From positions 1 through 64,000 of the forward strand of contig PGZH01000009.1 in assembly GCA_002840155.1 (NCBI GenBank): a stretch of DNA of 64,000 nucleotides, written 5' to 3'. The position numbers and the translations under genes were made by a program. Below are positions 8,918-17,037 of this stretch, piece after piece; positions within the stretch are counted from its first letter, which is position 1, and each line of letters starts with the position of its first letter. The notes below the pieces were generated by a model, which saw only the letters and a program-made list of their open reading frames with translations, searched no databases and was not told the DNA's origin. This DNA is from Gammaproteobacteria bacterium HGW-Gammaproteobacteria-13. GTDB lineage: Bacteria > Pseudomonadota > Gammaproteobacteria > Pseudomonadales > Pseudomonadaceae.

Positions 8918-9976
8918 ATGCGTCCGACTCTCGGCTTTGCCAAAACTGCACTCGCCTTGATCTGTGCCGGATTAATCAGCACTGCTGCTCAGGCCAAGAT
9001 GGTTGAGCTGGCGGATAACGAGCTGTCAGAAGTGACCGGTCAGGCCTTTATCAACCTGACCACGGACAGCAATGCCGGGATCAACTACACCCGTATCAAT
9101 TTCGGCATGAATGTCGAAACCCAGTTGAATATGAAGAAGTTACAGCTTGGCCAGTACAACGATTCGGTGACTCGCCCAGGCGAGGCTTTGGGCTCTTCTG
9201 ACATTCTGATCAACAACTTTGCATTGGGTACGGTAAACGCCGACGACACCATTAACCCGTTCAAGATCGCCAATCCTTTTCTGGAACTGGCCTATTCAGG
9301 TAACAAGGTGGTGGGCGTGCGTATTGGTTTTGGCGAGGCCAAAGGCATTCTGTCCGGGGATATTCAGAGCCTGACGGGCAATATTCCAATCAAAATTCAA
9401 GGCAGTGCCGGCCCGGTGTTTGATCAAGCCAGTGGATGGGAGCAGTTTCTTCTGAGCATCGCGGGGGTGACCCGCAACACTCGCCTGGAAGCGGATGCAA
9501 CGCTGGTGCAGACCAATGGCTCTGCTGATCCGGTGCGTGCTACGCATGCCGGTATGGTTAATGGCCAGGTGCTGGGGTGTGTCAGTGGCTGCAATCTGGG
9601 TGGGCTATCCGATGCATTGTTGAGTCTGTTTGCCTCAAACGGCTGCCAGGTGCTTTCGCTGGCTACCTGCTTCCCTCTAAGCAATTTCCAGTCTCTGCCC
9701 GTGGGTAATATGGCCGTCAATGACTCGGCTGCCACCGCAGCCATCGAAGGAGCCGCCAAAGGTTTCTTTATTTCCATGCAGACTCAGGATGTGGCATGGA
9801 AAAATCAGGACACCAACCAGTTCATGATGGCGCTGAAAGGGGCCTTTATGAACCTGCCCAAATACCGTGATGCCAACGGCAATATGGTGGCCCCAATCAA
9901 TATCGATTTTGAGCAGGCGTTCAATGGCATTCCCCGGCAGGACACCTGCTTGGGCACAGCCACAGCGGGGTGCTGA
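8918..9976 (+). CDS. Secreted DUF6160-like protein 1
   Basis: This 352-residue protein begins at an ATG preceded by AGGGA seven bases upstream. Residues 1-27 are a Sec signal peptide ending AAQA. Immediately after it comes MVELADNELSEVTGQAFI, the version of a motif (LxDxxLSxVxGQ) shared by all four genes of this cluster. The mature part is rich in Gly, Asn, Thr and short beta-strand patterns, as in surface or outer-membrane beta proteins, and ends in a Cys-containing tail (C347, C352 region). I believe the family is DUF6160 (related to Acinetobacter FilA), from memory. Function is unknown. The next gene starts two bases after its stop. Confidence 0.7.
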   Translation: MRPTLGFAKTALALICAGLISTAAQAKMVELADNELSEVTGQAFINLTTDSNAGINYTRINFGMNVETQLNMKKLQLGQYNDSVTRPGEALGSSDILINNFALGTVNADDTINPFKIANPFLELAYSGNKVVGVRIGFGEAKGILSGDIQSLTGNIPIKIQGSAGPVFDQASGWEQFLLSIAGVTRNTRLEADATLVQTNGSADPVRATHAGMVNGQVLGCVSGCNLGGLSDALLSLFASNGCQVLSLATCFPLSNFQSLPVGNMAVNDSAATAAIEGAAKGFFISMQTQDVAWKNQDTNQFMMALKGAFMNLPKYRDANGNMVAPINIDFEQAFNGIPRQDTCLGTATAGC

Positions 9977-9978
9977 TC

Positions 9979-11025
9979 ATGCGTGCGCTGACTGTTGTTG
10001 CTTCGTTGATGCTGCTGACTGGGGCGGCCCAGGCTGAGTTGCAAGCCCTGGATGACCAGGAACTCTCGGCTGTTCAGGGCGCCGGATTTGGCTTCGTGCT
10101 GGACGGTGTGTTGCTGGATGCCTCGGGTGCGGTGATCACCATCAATGACATCAACAATGCCTCGGGACAGAACGTGCCGATTTCGGTGAAGGAGTTCTAC
10201 CTTGGGGCGACCGGCAGTAATAAAGGTGCAAACCTGAATCCGGTAAATATTGGTCGTTTGGATCATCCTTTCGAGATTACTTTGGCCAAAGGGGAAACCC
10301 TGCGCACCCTGCGTGATGATGGGCAATGGGTGCAGACCACGCCGAGCAATGTCAGTGTGCTGGAGTTCAAGTTCCCCGAGCGCTTGACTGGTGCTGGCGG
10401 TCAGGCCTGCATCAGCGGTTATGCAGCGGCCGGAAGCAACTGCTCCAGCCGCGCTTCCGAGCGAGTCGATTTGGGTATTCGCTTCGACTTCCAGGTTGCC
10501 GCCGGGCGCACCGACATCATCAATCTTGATTTCAGCGAACTGGTTATGGACGGCAGTTACCTGCGGCTATGGGGCGATGACCCGCGTGGGCAGTTGGTGG
10601 GTGAGGCGCGGGTGAATCTGTTCGCCAAGAGCCTGCAACTGATGTCCTGCGCTGCCGGTACGGCCAATTGCACCACCGCCCAGGAGCAGACCGCTCGCAC
10701 CCTGACGTTGAGCAATGCCTACGCCAATATTTCGCTGGGTTACGGCAAGAGCCAGCCGCTGCTGTTTGATGTCAGCAGTAACGGTCAATTTGTGCTGGAA
10801 CTGCCCAATCCGGTGACTCGTGCCGCCAATGGTAGTGCGCGTCCGGTAGCTGAGCGTAATGCGATTGCCAATGACTTTTATGCCAACGCCCCACGCACCA
10901 ATATCGTGATCGACAACCTCAAAGCCGGAACAGGCAGCTTTTCTACCGGTGGCTACAACTTTGGCTACAACGCCATCCAGGGGCTCAGCATCAACTACCT
11001 GAAGGTGACCAGCCGTGATCTCTAA
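9979..11025 (+). CDS. Secreted DUF6160-like protein 2
   Basis: This 348-residue protein starts at the ATG two bases after the previous stop, with AGCGGGG as ribosome site; a GTG three codons earlier is possible but would lie on that site. A signal peptide (MRALTVVASLMLLTGAAQA) is followed at once by ELQALDDQELSAVQGAGF, the cluster motif. The rest is beta-rich with four cysteines in short pairs. The last 11 bases overlap the next gene. Function is unknown; tight coupling suggests it is made with its neighbours as part of one surface structure or secretion substrate set. Confidence 0.7.
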   Translation: MRALTVVASLMLLTGAAQAELQALDDQELSAVQGAGFGFVLDGVLLDASGAVITINDINNASGQNVPISVKEFYLGATGSNKGANLNPVNIGRLDHPFEITLAKGETLRTLRDDGQWVQTTPSNVSVLEFKFPERLTGAGGQACISGYAAAGSNCSSRASERVDLGIRFDFQVAAGRTDIINLDFSELVMDGSYLRLWGDDPRGQLVGEARVNLFAKSLQLMSCAAGTANCTTAQEQTARTLTLSNAYANISLGYGKSQPLLFDVSSNGQFVLELPNPVTRAANGSARPVAERNAIANDFYANAPRTNIVIDNLKAGTGSFSTGGYNFGYNAIQGLSINYLKVTSRDL

Positions 11026-11620
11026 AGTCTGGTTAGCCATCAGCGCGCTGCTCGCCATGCCGGCCTTTGCCGAGATGCAGGCATTGGACGATGACACCCT
11101 GAGCAGCATGAACGGCCAGGGCGGGGTGTACCTGTCCGGTGAGTTCAGTATCAACAAGGACGGCGGCGTGCTCTGGAGCAAGCCGGCCAGCAACAACCCC
11201 AGTACCTGGACGGCCAGCCAGCGCAGCTGCGCTACGGCGGGCGCCAGCACGGCGGAAAACTGCGGCATGCGCGTGGCGATTCGCTCCGAGGCGGACGGCG
11301 GCTGGTATGTGCTGGATAACCTCAAGGGCGTGTTCAGCTTTGAGGGTCTGACCCTGCGTACGCGCACCATCAACAGTGGTTTCAACGGTGATGGCGCAGC
11401 CTTTAATCAGGATGTTCTGGAGTTCGGTTTGCCCAACGAGGTGAAGTTCAAGGACGGCAGTTTCGCCTTTGGCGTGGCCAATCAGGGCGGCTGGCAGAAC
11501 AAATCGCTAAGTGTGGCCAATGGCGGGAATCCGTCGTACCAGCAGACCAATATCTTCTCGGCGAAGATCGACGGCACCATCCGTATGCAGGGCAACGTGC
11601 TGATCTTTCCGCAGAACTGA
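11015..11620 (+). CDS. Secreted DUF6160-like protein 3
   Basis: The smallest member of the cluster, 201 residues, starts at a GTG within the preceding gene. Its signal peptide ends near AFA and is followed by EMQALDDDTLSSMNGQGG, the shared motif. The body contains two cysteines and repeated aromatic/Gly strands. The start is well fixed because the signal peptide begins directly there. No enzymatic motif is visible. The next gene follows 11 bases after the stop with GAGGAGC as a strong ribosome site. Confidence 0.7.
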   Translation: MISKVWLAISALLAMPAFAEMQALDDDTLSSMNGQGGVYLSGEFSINKDGGVLWSKPASNNPSTWTASQRSCATAGASTAENCGMRVAIRSEADGGWYVLDNLKGVFSFEGLTLRTRTINSGFNGDGAAFNQDVLEFGLPNEVKFKDGSFAFGVANQGGWQNKSLSVANGGNPSYQQTNIFSAKIDGTIRMQGNVLIFPQN

Positions 11621-11631
11621 GGAGCAGGGCC

Positions 11632-13953
11632 ATGCACCGCCATTCGCTGTTGTTGCTCGCACTTCTCAGTCCACTCACGCAGGCCATGCAGGCGCTGGAT
11701 GATCAGGCGCTGTCATCCGTCAGCGGGCGCGACGGTATCAGTTTGCAAACCACGGGCGGTGGCTGGTCTGCCGGCAGCATTGACTACAAACAGGATGGTC
11801 AGACCCTCAGTCTCAAGGGCGTCAGCGGTACGCCGCAAACGGCAGGCAGCAGCTCGACCACCACATTGGATGTGGTGGGTAATCAGCTGCAGGTGCAGCA
11901 CAGCGGCAGTGCTCAGGTGCTGAGCATCGACAACATCGAACTGGCTGGTAGCAGCAAAAGCTTCGGCGCCTTTCGCGCATTTTTCACCCTGGGCGCCAGC
12001 CTCAAGCTGAGTGGCGGTGGGGCCAGTGGTGTCAGCGGTTTCAGTGTGGATGACAGCCAGCTGTCGCTGAGCGCGGCGACCTTCTATTACCGCGACAATG
12101 GCTTTGACCTGATCGTCAAAGGCCTGTCGTTCGACACCTACCTGAACAACGCCTACCTGGACATCGTCAGCGGCGGCAGCGGCCAGGAAATCAAGCTGGA
12201 CCTCGGCACCTCGCGCTTTGTCGGCTCGATTGCCGGCATTGGCCTCGATCTGGCCCATGGTGACCCGACTCCAGGTGTGGCGGTAACGCCGGGCAGCCCC
12301 GACCTGCGTGACGTGGATGCGCAGCGCAGTTTCGGCAAGCTGGATATGGACCTGCGCTTAGGCGGCAGCATCAGCATTGCTGGCGGCGGGGCCAGCGGCG
12401 AGGGACTGCGGATCAAACCGAATATCACCATCGCCAACAGCCTGTTCCAGTATCAGGACGAGGGCGTTTTGCGCGCCGAGAACTTCGCCGGCAGCCTGAT
12501 CAGCAACGCCGGGCTGACCCTGGATCTGGAGCAGGACGGCGTTGGCAGCTATGCGAAAATCGCCTTTCAGGATCTCAAGTTCAACGCCACTCTTGGTGGC
12601 CTGATCATGGGCAACCCGAGCAATCAGAAACTCGGCGGCCTGGCAGTGGATCTGAATTTTCTCGATCAGGGCGCGCGGCAGAACTGGTTGAAACTGCGCC
12701 CGGGCGGCGACCCCAACTCCGGGCAGAAAGGCATCAGCGCCGACCTCAGCTGGAATATGGTCAACAGCTCGCTGGCGCTGACCGATAACGGCAACACCAT
12801 GTGGTTCAGCGGCTTGCGTACCCACGGCACCGGCCAATTCACCTTCGATCTGACCAAGAGCTGCGCGGCCGGTGTCAGTGCCGGCTGCTATGCAGGAACC
12901 AACAGCGATATGAACAGTGGTGGCTATAACGGCCACTTCGATGGCATGCGCCTGGGGCTGAAGAATATTGTCGGCAGCTACAGCTTCGATGGTCTGCGGG
13001 TCGGCACTGCCGATGCGCCGCTACAGGGCGGCACCGAGTTGCTGGTGCTGATGGAAATCTTCCCGGCCTATGATTTCACCCTCAATGGCCAGGTCACCCT
13101 GCGCGCCGGTGGCGCCGTGGGCGATGGCCTGCGCTATAACGCCGACTTCTATATCACCGAAGCCAATGCGGCGATCACCGTGGATGAAAACGGCCGCGGC
13201 CTATGGCTGTCGGGCAGCAGCTATGAAATGCATTACCGCGAAGGCTCGCTGGATATCAGCAACAACGGTGTGGAGCTGCGCAAAGGCACCTATTGGTCGA
13301 AGCTGGATGTCGGCAATGTGCGTTGGGGCGACCGCCTAACCGGCAGCAGTATTGGTCGCCTGGTGCTCAAGCGTTATGAACAGGGCTCCACCCTGGCCAT
13401 CAGCTCGGGCGGTGCCGGCGCGTTGTGTGTCGGTGGTAGCGGCGGCTCGTCGGCGGCGTGCGTGGCCAGTGGCGGGCGCTGGGAGGATCGTGGCGACGAG
13501 GGCATCTCGGTCAAGCTGAAAAATGTGTTTGTGCGCGACGGTTCTGGTAACCCGACCAATAGCGTATCGAACAACGAGAAGCGCAATCAGATCATCATCG
13601 AAACCGGGCGGGTCAATGGGGTGAACGGCACCGGCAGTCAGCTGGTGGTAGACAACTTCCACACCTCCGACGGCAACCCGAGCAACCCGAACGCCAACGC
13701 CTATGGCTTCAATGTCGACCTCAACCTCGATGTGGCGCCGACCAAGGTGTGCAACAAGACTGCCTCTGGCTGTACGCCGGTCAGCCCTGATCCGTTGGGC
13801 TTTGCGGTCAACGGCCGGGTGCACTTCAAAGAAGTGAATATCGACCGGATTCAGAACGTCCACCCCACCGGCGGTGCCGTGACTTCGATGTACGGGGTCA
13901 AGCTGCAGAACGCCGACATCCGCGCCAACCTGACGGCCACGCCGATCAACTGA
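11632..13953 (+). CDS. Large secreted DUF6160-like protein 4 with ~120-residue repeats
   Basis: This 773-residue protein has a short signal peptide (MHRHSLLLLALLSPLTQA) and then MQALDDQALSSVSGRDGI, the cluster motif. The mature region holds four related segments at about residues 124, 246, 371 and 487. Three of them open with GG(G)A-x-G and all continue with a D-x-G strand turn, suggesting a long repetitive beta fold. Two nearby cysteine pairs occur in the C-terminal quarter. It ends the cluster. Its size and repeats suggest a surface-exposed or outer-membrane associated scaffold, but no function can be assigned from sequence. Confidence 0.7.
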   Translation: MHRHSLLLLALLSPLTQAMQALDDQALSSVSGRDGISLQTTGGGWSAGSIDYKQDGQTLSLKGVSGTPQTAGSSSTTTLDVVGNQLQVQHSGSAQVLSIDNIELAGSSKSFGAFRAFFTLGASLKLSGGGASGVSGFSVDDSQLSLSAATFYYRDNGFDLIVKGLSFDTYLNNAYLDIVSGGSGQEIKLDLGTSRFVGSIAGIGLDLAHGDPTPGVAVTPGSPDLRDVDAQRSFGKLDMDLRLGGSISIAGGGASGEGLRIKPNITIANSLFQYQDEGVLRAENFAGSLISNAGLTLDLEQDGVGSYAKIAFQDLKFNATLGGLIMGNPSNQKLGGLAVDLNFLDQGARQNWLKLRPGGDPNSGQKGISADLSWNMVNSSLALTDNGNTMWFSGLRTHGTGQFTFDLTKSCAAGVSAGCYAGTNSDMNSGGYNGHFDGMRLGLKNIVGSYSFDGLRVGTADAPLQGGTELLVLMEIFPAYDFTLNGQVTLRAGGAVGDGLRYNADFYITEANAAITVDENGRGLWLSGSSYEMHYREGSLDISNNGVELRKGTYWSKLDVGNVRWGDRLTGSSIGRLVLKRYEQGSTLAISSGGAGALCVGGSGGSSAACVASGGRWEDRGDEGISVKLKNVFVRDGSGNPTNSVSNNEKRNQIIIETGRVNGVNGTGSQLVVDNFHTSDGNPSNPNANAYGFNVDLNLDVAPTKVCNKTASGCTPVSPDPLGFAVNGRVHFKEVNIDRIQNVHPTGGAVTSMYGVKLQNADIRANLTATPIN

Positions 13954-13963
13954 GCCGTAGAAT

Positions 13964-13982
13964 AAGCGCCGCGCAGGCGCTT
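13964..13982 (+). terminator. Weak terminator-like hairpin after the secreted-protein cluster
   Basis: The stem AAGCGCC / GGCGCTT with a five-base loop lies 11 bases after the stop codon. There is no T run, so termination is uncertain. The following bases to 14206 show no other gene. Confidence 0.4.
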
Positions 13983-14206
13983 CCTGCCGTCATGCCCCTG
14001 TCATCCTTATTGGTCATTCTGCTGGCGCGCTGTAGGGCGCGCCGGTTGCTTCACGTTGGCCGCCCAGTCGTTGCCAATGGTCGCTGAATCGACGAAATAT
14101 CCCCGTTGCTCTTTCGATATGTGCCGGTTGTCGGCACAATTCGCCTCCACTTTTTGGGGGGAGCAGCCTCTGCTCTCCGTTGGCCGACCTTGCACGGGGC
14201 ACCGAA

Positions 14207-15304
14207 ATGATCAAAACGCCTTACTACCTGATCGATAAACAGAAGCTCTTGGTTAACCTGGAGAAGATCGCCTATGTACGCGAGCACTCCGGCGCCAAGG
14301 CGCTGCTGGCGCTCAAGTGCTTTGCCACCTGGTCGGTGTTCGACCTGATGCAGCAATACATGGATGGCACCACCTCGTCCTCGCTGTACGAGCTCAAGCT
14401 CGGTCGGCAGAAATTCGCCGGCGAAACCCACGCCTACAGCGTGGCCTGGGCGGATGACGAAATCCCTGAGATGCTCGCCAATTGCGACAAGATCATCTTC
14501 AACTCCATTGGCCAGCTCGAACGCTTCGCCGAAGCCTCTGCTGGCAAGGTGCGCGGCCTGCGCGTCAATCCGCAGGTGAGCAGCTCGGACTATCTGCTGG
14601 CCGACCCGGCGCGCCCGTTCAGCCGCCTCGGCGAATGGGACCCGGAGAAGATCGCTGCAGTGATGGATAAGGTCAGCGGCTTTATGTTCCACAACAACTG
14701 TGAGAACGGCAGCTTCGAGCTGTTCGACCAGATGTTGACCACTATTGAAGAGCGCTTCGGCCACCTGCTGGCGCAGGTCGAGTGGGTCAGCCTTGGCGGC
14801 GGCATTCACTTCACCGGTGAGGGCTATCCGATTGATCAGTTCTGCGCGCGGCTGAAGGCCTTCTCCGAGCGTTTCGGTGTACAGGTGTATCTGGAGCCCG
14901 GCGAAGCAGCCATTACCCTGAGTTCCTCGCTGGAAGTCACGGTGCTCGACACCCTGTACAACGGCAAACATCTGGCCGTGGTCGACAGCTCCATCGAAGC
15001 ACACATGCTCGATCTGCTGATCTATCGGCTTAACGCCAAGATGGACCCCTGCAACGGCGAGTACAGCTACATGGTGTGCGGCAAGTCGTGCCTGGCCGGT
15101 GACATCTTCGGCGAGTACCAATTCGACAAGCCCCTGGCCATCGGCGATCGCCTGTCGTTTATCGATGCCGCCGGTTACACCATGGTCAAGAAGAACTGGT
15201 TCAACGGCCTGAAAATGCCGTCCATCGTGGTCAAGCAACTCGACGGCAGCGTCGAGGTGGTGCGCGAATTTGGCTTTGACGATTACCTGTCCAGTCTGAG
15301 CTGA
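14207..15304 (+). CDS. nspC: Carboxynorspermidine decarboxylase
   Basis: This 365-residue protein is a PLP-dependent, alanine-racemase-fold decarboxylase that converts carboxy(nor)spermidine to (nor)spermidine. The PLP lysine is K37 in ALKCF. Further family blocks are SLGGGIHF, EPGEA and CGKSCLAGD, the last bearing the cysteine that contributes to the active site of the partner subunit. I chose ATG 14207 (MIKTPYYLIDK), where family homology begins; a TTG at 14180 would add nine residues. The gene encoding the preceding pathway step follows after a palindromic repeat, so the two form a spermidine-synthesis unit independent of S-adenosylmethionine decarboxylase. Confidence 0.9.
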   Translation: MIKTPYYLIDKQKLLVNLEKIAYVREHSGAKALLALKCFATWSVFDLMQQYMDGTTSSSLYELKLGRQKFAGETHAYSVAWADDEIPEMLANCDKIIFNSIGQLERFAEASAGKVRGLRVNPQVSSSDYLLADPARPFSRLGEWDPEKIAAVMDKVSGFMFHNNCENGSFELFDQMLTTIEERFGHLLAQVEWVSLGGGIHFTGEGYPIDQFCARLKAFSERFGVQVYLEPGEAAITLSSSLEVTVLDTLYNGKHLAVVDSSIEAHMLDLLIYRLNAKMDPCNGEYSYMVCGKSCLAGDIFGEYQFDKPLAIGDRLSFIDAAGYTMVKKNWFNGLKMPSIVVKQLDGSVEVVREFGFDDYLSSLS

Positions 15305-15307
15305 TCC

Positions 15308-15383
15308 GTAGGGTGGATGGCGCTTTTCTCATCCGCCAGCGCGATCGCCAAGTGGTGGACGGAAAAAGCGCCGCCCACCCTAG
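15308..15383. repeat. Palindromic intergenic repeat (GTAGGGTGG type)
   Basis: Long imperfect inverted repeat: left arm TAGGGTGGATGGCGCTTTT, right arm AAAAAGCGCCGCCCACCCTA. The inner part has a second pairing (ATCCGCC / GGTGGAC). It lies between nspC and the next gene and could fold in the mRNA. Related fragments occur at about 16714, 16831, 38172 and 51796. Confidence 0.8.
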
Positions 15384-15426
15384 CTGTTTGTAGTACCGCA
15401 ACGTCTGTCTCTTAAACGCAGTACCC

Positions 15427-15435
15427 AGGAGGTGA
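15427..15435 (+). promoter_or_regulatory. Strong Shine-Dalgarno sequence that fixes a TTG start
   Basis: AGGAGGTGA is a full match to the anti-Shine-Dalgarno sequence and sits five bases before a TTG at 15441. An in-frame GTG at 15432 lies inside this site, so it cannot be the start. Confidence 0.85.
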
Positions 15436-15440
15436 AACAA

Positions 15441-16685
15441 TTGAAGAAGAATGTTCTGATCATTGGTGCAGGAGGTGTCGCCAAGGTGGTGGCCCACAAG
15501 TGCGCGCAGCACAACGACGAACTCGGTCGGATTGCTATCGCGTCGCGCAACATCTCCAAATGCCAGGCCATCATCGACAGCGTAAAGGCCAAAGGCAGCT
15601 TGAAGCAGCCGGCCGAAATCCAGGCTTATGCCCTGAATGCGCTGGATATTGAAGCAACCAAGACGCTGATTCGTGAAACCGAATCGCAGATCGTTATCAA
15701 CGTGGGTTCGGCCTTCCTCAATATGTCGGTGCTGCGCGCCTGCATCGATACCGGCGCCGCCTACCTCGACACCGCCATCCATGAAGAGCCGGGCAAGGTC
15801 TGCGAAACGCCGCCTTGGTATGGTAACTACGAGTGGAAGCACCTGGCCGAATGCCAGGAGCAGGGCGTGACCGCCATCCTCGGCGTCGGTTTCGACCCGG
15901 GCGTGGTCAATGCCTACGCCGCACTGGCGCAACAGCAGTACTTCGACAGCATCGAGTCGATCGACATCCTCGACGTCAACGCCGGTTCGCACGGCAAGTA
16001 CTTCGCTACCAATTTCGACCCGGAAATCAATTTCCGCGAATTCACCGGCCAAGTCTGGAGCTGGCAGAACAGCCAGTGGACCAGCAACACAATGTTTGAA
16101 GTCAAACGCACCGACGACCTGCCAGTGGTCGGCGAGCAGAATCTGTACCTGACCGGGCATGACGAAGTGCATTCCCTGTCCAAGCACCTGAACGTACCCA
16201 ATGTGCGTTTCTGGATGAGCTTCGGCGAGCACTACATCAATGTGTTTACCGTGCTGAAAAACCTCGGCCTGCTCTCCGAGCAACCGGTAACCACGGCAGA
16301 AGGTCTGCAAGTGGTGCCGCTGAAAGTGGTCAAGGCCGTACTGCCGGACCCCGCCTCGCTGGCGCCGGGCTACAGCGGCAAAACCTGCATTGGTGACCTG
16401 GTCAAAGGCACCAAGGACGGCAAACCGGCTGAGCTGTTTATCTACAACGTCGCCGACCACAAGGACGCCTATGTCGAAACCGACAGCCAGGGCATTTCCT
16501 ACACCGCAGGCGTACCGCCGGTCGCGGCTGCCCTGCTGGTGGCACGTGGTGATTGGGACGTGGCGCGCATGGCCAACGTTGAACAGTTGCCGGCTGAACC
16601 GTTCCTCAAACTGCTCGATGTAATGGGCCTGCCGACGCGGATTAAAGATCAGCACGGCGACCGCCCCTGGGATCAGGCGCTTTGA
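15441..16685 (+). CDS. Carboxynorspermidine synthase-type dehydrogenase (saccharopine dehydrogenase family)
   Basis: This 414-residue enzyme has an N-terminal Rossmann motif GAGGVA at residues 9-14 and the saccharopine-dehydrogenase fold. With nspC beside it, the expected reaction is reductive condensation of aspartate semialdehyde with putrescine (or diaminopropane) to carboxyspermidine (or carboxynorspermidine), using NADPH. The start is a TTG selected by the strong ribosome site just upstream; the next residues KKNVLIIGAGG are where family homology starts. A terminator follows downstream. Substrate preference cannot be told from sequence; in a pseudomonad spermidine is the more likely product. 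Confidence 0.85.
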   Translation: MKKNVLIIGAGGVAKVVAHKCAQHNDELGRIAIASRNISKCQAIIDSVKAKGSLKQPAEIQAYALNALDIEATKTLIRETESQIVINVGSAFLNMSVLRACIDTGAAYLDTAIHEEPGKVCETPPWYGNYEWKHLAECQEQGVTAILGVGFDPGVVNAYAALAQQQYFDSIESIDILDVNAGSHGKYFATNFDPEINFREFTGQVWSWQNSQWTSNTMFEVKRTDDLPVVGEQNLYLTGHDEVHSLSKHLNVPNVRFWMSFGEHYINVFTVLKNLGLLSEQPVTTAEGLQVVPLKVVKAVLPDPASLAPGYSGKTCIGDLVKGTKDGKPAELFIYNVADHKDAYVETDSQGISYTAGVPPVAAALLVARGDWDVARMANVEQLPAEPFLKLLDVMGLPTRIKDQHGDRPWDQAL

Positions 16686-16713
16686 TCGGCTGTTGCTAGC
16701 CGGACTCTAAACC

Positions 16714-16744
16714 GTAGGATGGGTTGAGCGAAGCGATACCCATC
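16714..16744. repeat. Short palindromic repeat (GTAGGATGGG type)
   Basis: GTAGGATGGG and ACCCATC are separated by TTGAGCGAAGCGAT, an element common between Pseudomonas genes. A related, longer copy is at 51796-51863. Confidence 0.7.
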
Positions 16745-16767
16745 AGCGGTAAAGGCGCTATCCCAAC

Positions 16768-16796
16768 AAAACGCCCGCCATCTCGGCGGGCGTTTT
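16768..16796 (+). terminator. Rho-independent terminator of the nspC operon
   Basis: Stem ACGCCCGCC / GGCGGGCGT with a five-base loop, preceded by AAA and followed by TTT. It is placed to end nspC-dehydrogenase transcription. Confidence 0.85.
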
Positions 16797-16830
16797 GCTT
16801 TCTGGTGCAAACCCAGCGTCGCCTATTGCT

Positions 16831-16862
16831 GGTGGATGTAAACAGCGACATCCACCCTACGT
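16831..16862. repeat. Short palindromic repeat
   Basis: GGTGGATGT and ACATCCACC flank an eight-base loop and are followed by CTACG, resembling half of the GTAGGGTGG family. With the elements at 16714 and 16768 it accounts for most of the 352-base gap before leuA; nothing else is visible there. Confidence 0.6.
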
Positions 16863-17037
16863 GCAGGCGTGTGTGATCAATCCGTAGGAGAGGTTGGGCG
16901 GCATCCCGCTTTAGCCGCGACGTGGCATCCATGTGCGCCGCGCTTCCCGCCCGTGGCATTTCACGCGACAATCAACCCTTATCGACACGCGCCCCAACGT
17001 CGGGTGCGTGCTACGGCGACTCCGTGAGGAAACCAGC

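Noticed and set aside
8918-13953. Bacteriocin or peptide-export cluster based on the ELSxVxG motif
   Set aside because: The proteins are large, have Sec signals, and there is no C39 peptidase, ABC exporter or modifying enzyme nearby.
14051-16655. Long minus-strand frames opposite nspC and its dehydrogenase partner
   Set aside because: Same reason: antisense to recognised enzymes, no domain, no start signal.
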